Origin: an uncultured Mollicutes bacterium
Lineage (GTDB): Bacteria > Bacillota_I > Bacilli_A > RFN20 > CAG-826
Assembly: GCA_937893635.1 (NCBI GenBank)
Contig: CALBGF010000111.1
Location: 1 to 10,909, forward strand
Direction of reading: 5' to 3'
Length of the DNA: 10,909 nucleotides
The number at the start of each line of letters is the position of its first letter. Within the stretch, counting starts at the first letter, position 1. The translations under genes were made by a program, and so were the position numbers. Below are positions 7,396 through 10,909 of this stretch, in pieces. The notes below the pieces were generated by a model. It was not told where the DNA came from, searched no databases, and saw only the letters and a list, made by a program, of their open reading frames with translations.

Positions 7396-7430
7396 TAAAA
7401 AATAAAAGTAAATAAATGTTGACAATTAAC
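7384..7430. promoter_or_regulatory. Paired inverted elements, likely MarR operators
   Basis: GTTAAATGTCAA (7384-7395) is the reverse complement, at 11 of 12 positions, of TTGACAATTAAC (7419-7430); 23 bases separate them. Each arm contains a TTGACA -35 box, one per direction. The right arm also lies in the short dyad ATGTT-N7-AACAT (7416-7432). A MarR dimer on each arm would cover both -35 boxes. Assignment to this regulator is inferred from position. Confidence 0.55.
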
Positions 7431-7453
7431 ATCAACGCTATTAAACTTATGAT
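7419..7453 (+). promoter_or_regulatory. Predicted promoter of the ABC exporter operon
   Basis: Two overlapping readings fit. One is TTGACA (7419-7424), 17 bases, then TAAACT (7442-7447). The other is TTAACA (7426-7431), 16 bases, then TATGAT (7448-7453). Both place the start site shortly before the ribosome binding site AAGGAGGA (7463-7470), which is nine bases before ATG 7480. Confidence 0.6.
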
Positions 7454-7479
7454 ATCAAAAAAAAGGAGGAATTTAAATT

Positions 7480-9228
7480 ATGATAAAAATATTAAAGAAT
7501 TTAAAAACCAAAGACTGGCTATTGATATTATTAGAAGTAGCAATTCTATGCGGTTGTGTGTATTTAGAATTATTGCTTCCTGATTATATGAAAGATATTA
7601 CAGTCATTATTCAAAGTGGCACTAATAGCATTAGTGATGTTTGGGTAGCGGGTGGAAAAATGATTGCCTGTGCTTTAGGAAGTACAGTAGGTTCAATTAT
7701 TTCTACATTTATCTCATCTTATGTTAGTGCAGATTTAAGTTATGAAACTCGTGAAAAATTATTTAATCACATTATGGATTTAGACACTACAAGAATGAAA
7801 AACTTCTCGGCAGCTTCTTTAATCACAAGAACCACAAACGATATAACTCAAATCCAAATGATTATATCAATGGGATTAATGATGCTAATTAAAGCACCGA
7901 TTCTTGCAATTACCGCAATTATTAAAATTGTTAATAAGAGTTTAGAATTATCTTTACTTACTGCCGCCGCGGTAGTAATTATTGTTGGTACTATTTTAAT
8001 TATTATGTATTTAGTATTACCAAGATTTAAATTAGTACAAAAGTTAACAGATGATGTTAATAGAATCGCTCGAGAAACATTAACAGGTAATAAAGTTGTC
8101 CGTGCGTTTAATGCCGAAGATTATGAACAAGAAAAATTTGATGAAAAGAATACAGAATTAATTAATACTCAAATATTTAATAGAACGGCATTTTCATTTA
8201 TGTCACCAGTGATGTCACTAGTCATGTCATCTTTGACCTTATTTATATATTGGATTGGTGCTTCGTTAATTAATAGTGCAGAAATGGTTAGCAAAGTTGA
8301 AGTATTTGGAAATATTATGGTATTTTCATCTTATGCAATGTATGTTATTCAAGCATTTATGTTCTTAGCAATGATATTTATGATGCTTCCAAGAGCGCAA
8401 GTATCTGCGAAAAGAATTAATGAAGTAATGGAAACTCCATTAGCAATTAATGAAGGAACACTTAGTGAAGTGAAAGAAGAAGGAACATTAGAATTTAAGG
8501 ATGTTTCTTTCCATTATGGTGATGGAAAAGATGTTTTAGAAAATATCACTTTCAAAGTTAATAAAGGCGAAACTATTGCTTTTATTGGGGCGACAGGATG
8601 CGGCAAATCAACAATTGTTGGACTTGCTTCAAGATTATATGATGCTAGTAAGGGTGAAGTACTTGTAGATGGCGTTAACATCAAAGATTTAACATTTGAT
8701 ACTTTATATTCGAAAGTAGCGCTTGTCCCACAAAAAGCTGAATTATTCTCTGATACAGTTAAAGATAATGTTACCTTTGGTAAAAATGATGCCACTGATG
8801 AAGATATTAAAAATGCTATATCCATTGCTCAAGCAGAAGAGTTTGTTTCCAAATTAGAGAATAAAGAAAATCATATGATCGCGGAACGCGGTAATAACTT
8901 ATCAGGCGGACAAAAACAAAGAATGTGTATTGCACGTGCTTTAGTTAGAAATAGCGAAATTGTCATATTCGATGATTCATTCTCGGCACTCGATTATAAA
9001 ACTGATAAAAACTTACGAAGTGATTTACATACCAAATTAAAAGGTACTACAGTCGTAATAGTAGCTCAAAGAATTGGTACGATTAAAAATGCTGATAAGA
9101 TTGTGGTACTTGATCATGGAAAAATCGTGGGAATGGGTAAACATGAAGACTTGCTTAAAAATTGCAAAGTTTACTATGAAATTGCTACTTCCCAATTAGA
9201 TGAAAATGAATTGAAAGGGGGAAAATAA
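7480..9228 (+). CDS. ABC exporter half-transporter, subunit with degenerate ATP site (multidrug/lipid export type)
   Basis: The product has 582 residues, the usual length of a type IV (MsbA/LmrA-like) half exporter: a six-helix membrane domain (about 1-305) then an ATPase domain. Walker A is GATGCGKST (370-378), Q-loop Gln418, signature LSGGQ (474-478), Walker B ends IFDD (496-499), D-loop SALD (502-505), switch motif AQR (529-531). Asp499 replaces the catalytic Glu and Gln530 replaces the switch His. These changes are typical of the non-hydrolysing subunit in heterodimeric exporters such as TM287/288, BmrCD and LmrCD. The partner is the next gene, two bases after this stop. The substrate is unknown; export of drugs, peptides or lipids is possible. 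Expression is probably controlled by the divergent MarR-type regulator. Confidence 0.93.
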   Translation: MIKILKNLKTKDWLLILLEVAILCGCVYLELLLPDYMKDITVIIQSGTNSISDVWVAGGKMIACALGSTVGSIISTFISSYVSADLSYETREKLFNHIMDLDTTRMKNFSAASLITRTTNDITQIQMIISMGLMMLIKAPILAITAIIKIVNKSLELSLLTAAAVVIIVGTILIIMYLVLPRFKLVQKLTDDVNRIARETLTGNKVVRAFNAEDYEQEKFDEKNTELINTQIFNRTAFSFMSPVMSLVMSSLTLFIYWIGASLINSAEMVSKVEVFGNIMVFSSYAMYVIQAFMFLAMIFMMLPRAQVSAKRINEVMETPLAINEGTLSEVKEEGTLEFKDVSFHYGDGKDVLENITFKVNKGETIAFIGATGCGKSTIVGLASRLYDASKGEVLVDGVNIKDLTFDTLYSKVALVPQKAELFSDTVKDNVTFGKNDATDEDIKNAISIAQAEEFVSKLENKENHMIAERGNNLSGGQKQRMCIARALVRNSEIVIFDDSFSALDYKTDKNLRSDLHTKLKGTTVVIVAQRIGTIKNADKIVVLDHGKIVGMGKHEDLLKNCKVYYEIATSQLDENELKGGK

Positions 9229-9230
9229 TT

Positions 9231-10909
9231 ATGCCAAGAGGACATATGCAAATAAACCAAAAGGCGAAAAACTCCAAAGAAGCCTCTCGCCAATTAATTC
9301 GTTATATTAAACCTTACCTACCTTTAATAATTATTAGTCTTGTTTTAGCCGCAGTTGGAGCAATACTTACAGTTCTTGGTCCTGATAAACTAAAAGAAAT
9401 TACGGATATTATAAGTAATGCATTTACTTCTCTTAAAGAAACACATGCTTGGAGTGATATCCCATTAAAAGATATTGAAGTTGTAGCTATTTCTTTACTT
9501 ATAATTTATGTAATGAGTGCAATATGCACATTCTTTACCTCTTTCATCTTAGCGCGTGTTGCTTTGAAAGTATCAAAGAAATTACGTTCGGATTTGGAAA
9601 GAAAAATTAATAAAGTGCCATTATCATATTTTTCAAGAAATACATATGGTGATGTCTTAAGTAGAATTACTAATGATGTTGATACAATTATCGACGCTCT
9701 TAATAATAGTATTTCCTCTGTTGTCAGCGCTATTTGTCAATTTGTATTTTGCGTAATTATGATGTTTGTAACTGATGCACCGATGGCATTAACAGCAATA
9801 TTATCAACAATCTTAGGTTTTGCTTTGATGATTGTAATTATCAAAGTGTCACAAAAATATTTCAAAGCTCGTCAAGTGTCATTAGGCGCCCTTAACGGAT
9901 ATATTGAAGAAATGTATTCTGGACATGATGTCGTAAGAGTTAGTAATGCTAATAAAGAAGTTAAAGAAAAATTTGTAACTTATAATAAAGCAGTAAGAAA
10001 AGCTAACTTAATGTCACAATTATTATCAGGAATGATGCCGACATTAATGACATTTATTGGTAATATTGGTTATGTTGCCGTTTGTATTGTCGGTGCAATT
10101 CGCGTAATAAACGGAGATATTACCTTTGGTGTAATTTCAGCTTTCTTAGTATATGTACGCTTATTTACTCAACCTTTATCTTCATTATCTCAAGGTGCAA
10201 GTAGTTTACAATCTTGTATGGCAGCAAGTGAAAGAGTATTTGGCTTCTTAAATGAAGTTGAACTTGAAGATGAAAGTGATAAAGTAGCTAAAATTGAACA
10301 TGTGGAAGGTAATGTAACATTTGATCATGTTGCCTTTAGTTATGATGATGCACCAGATAAAATTGTTATTAAAGATTTCTCTTGCAAGGTTAAAAAAGGT
10401 CAAAAAGTAGCAATAGTAGGTCCTACTGGAGCGGGAAAAACAACTTTAGTAAATTTATTAATGCGTTTCTATGAACCAATAAGTGGAAGTATTTCTATTG
10501 ATGGAATTAATATTAAAGATATGAAAAGAGAAGATGTCCATTCATTATTCTCGATGGTTCTTCAAGATACATGGTTATTTGAAGGAACAATTAAAGAAAA
10601 TTTAGCTTTCAATACTCCTGATGTAAGTGATGAAAAAATTAAAGAAGCTTGTAAAGAATGCGGCATTTCAGAATTTATTGAATCATTAGAAAATGGATAT
10701 GATACTGTGTTAAATGATAATACCTCATTATCAATTGGCCAAAAGCAACTATTTACTATTGCTCGAGCCATGATTCAAGATTCACCAATGTTAATATTAG
10801 ATGAAGCAACATCTAATGTTGATACAAGAACAGAAATATTAATTCAAAAAGCTATGGATCAATTAACAAGTAATCGTACATCATTTGTTATTGCTCACCG
10901 TTTATCCAC
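9231..10909 (+). CDS. ABC exporter half-transporter, catalytic partner subunit (partial, runs off window end)
   Basis: ATG 9231 opens a frame of 559 complete codons with no stop before the window ends. GGGGG (9217-9221) is the ribosome binding site, nine bases upstream; ATG 9246 is a weaker alternative start. The first membrane helix follows a basic stretch, and six helices fit in about residues 30-335. Walker A is GPTGAGKTT (397-405), Q-loop Gln445, signature LSIGQ (500-504), Walker B ILDE (522-525), D-loop SNVD, and switch His556 in AHR. The catalytic Glu525 and His556 are intact, but the signature has Ile for the first Gly, so it would build the weak ATP site with the Asp499/Gln530 subunit. 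Only the last few tens of residues should be missing. With the preceding gene it encodes a heterodimeric exporter. Confidence 0.93.
   Translation, partial: MPRGHMQINQKAKNSKEASRQLIRYIKPYLPLIIISLVLAAVGAILTVLGPDKLKEITDIISNAFTSLKETHAWSDIPLKDIEVVAISLLIIYVMSAICTFFTSFILARVALKVSKKLRSDLERKINKVPLSYFSRNTYGDVLSRITNDVDTIIDALNNSISSVVSAICQFVFCVIMMFVTDAPMALTAILSTILGFALMIVIIKVSQKYFKARQVSLGALNGYIEEMYSGHDVVRVSNANKEVKEKFVTYNKAVRKANLMSQLLSGMMPTLMTFIGNIGYVAVCIVGAIRVINGDITFGVISAFLVYVRLFTQPLSSLSQGASSLQSCMAASERVFGFLNEVELEDESDKVAKIEHVEGNVTFDHVAFSYDDAPDKIVIKDFSCKVKKGQKVAIVGPTGAGKTTLVNLLMRFYEPISGSISIDGINIKDMKREDVHSLFSMVLQDTWLFEGTIKENLAFNTPDVSDEKIKEACKECGISEFIESLENGYDTVLNDNTSLSIGQKQLFTIARAMIQDSPMLILDEATSNVDTRTEILIQKAMDQLTSNRTSFVIAHRLS

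Noticed and set aside
8514..8825. 103-codon antisense open frame within the first ABC gene
   Set aside because: It lies opposite the conserved Walker A to Q-loop region; its composition is that of a reverse-strand shadow.
10562..10771. 69-codon antisense open frame within the second ABC gene
   Set aside because: It lies opposite the conserved ATPase domain, with no promoter or ribosome binding site.
1..10909. Mycoplasma-type code with TGA as Trp
   Set aside because: All genes read through with TGG for Trp and no in-frame TGA over about 10 kb of coding sequence.

Overview
This looks like chromosomal DNA of a low-GC Gram-positive (Bacillota/Bacilli type) anaerobe, plausibly an uncultured gut lineage near Erysipelotrichia or RF39. 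The signs are strong AT bias, AGGAGG-type ribosome binding sites, compact operons, TAA/TAG stops, and two very large extracellular beta-rich proteins beside a glycoside hydrolase. No in-frame TGA occurs in any gene seen here and every Trp is TGG, so nothing suggests the mycoplasma genetic code. The taxonomic placement is inference.

Bases 1-6831 form a cell-surface locus read on the + strand. It holds the 3' end of a family 3 glycoside hydrolase with a C-terminal membrane anchor, a 1053-residue exported protein (Ig-like, carbohydrate-binding-like and propeller modules), a hairpin, a 42-residue peptide gene, and a 1014-residue exported protein translationally coupled to the peptide. The two large proteins share a repeated module of about 210-250 residues, five copies in all (two plus three). 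Each copy can be read as five blade-like units with fixed signature motifs. The N-terminal domains of the two proteins are unrelated. I do not recognise this module as a named family; with the 42-residue peptide it is the most novel material in the window. A surface glycan-binding or glycan-processing role is inferred from the GH3 neighbour and the carbohydrate-binding-like domain.

A strong bidirectional terminator (6851-6883) closes this locus.

Bases 6891-10909 form an export locus: a MarR-family regulator on the - strand, divergent from two adjacent ABC half-exporter genes. The intergenic region carries two near-identical inverted elements, each containing a TTGACA -35 box, as expected for a repressor controlling both directions. 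The ABC pair looks like a heterodimeric exporter with one degenerate ATP site (Asp for the catalytic Glu and Gln for the switch His in the first subunit, LSIGQ signature in the second). The second ABC gene runs off the window end.
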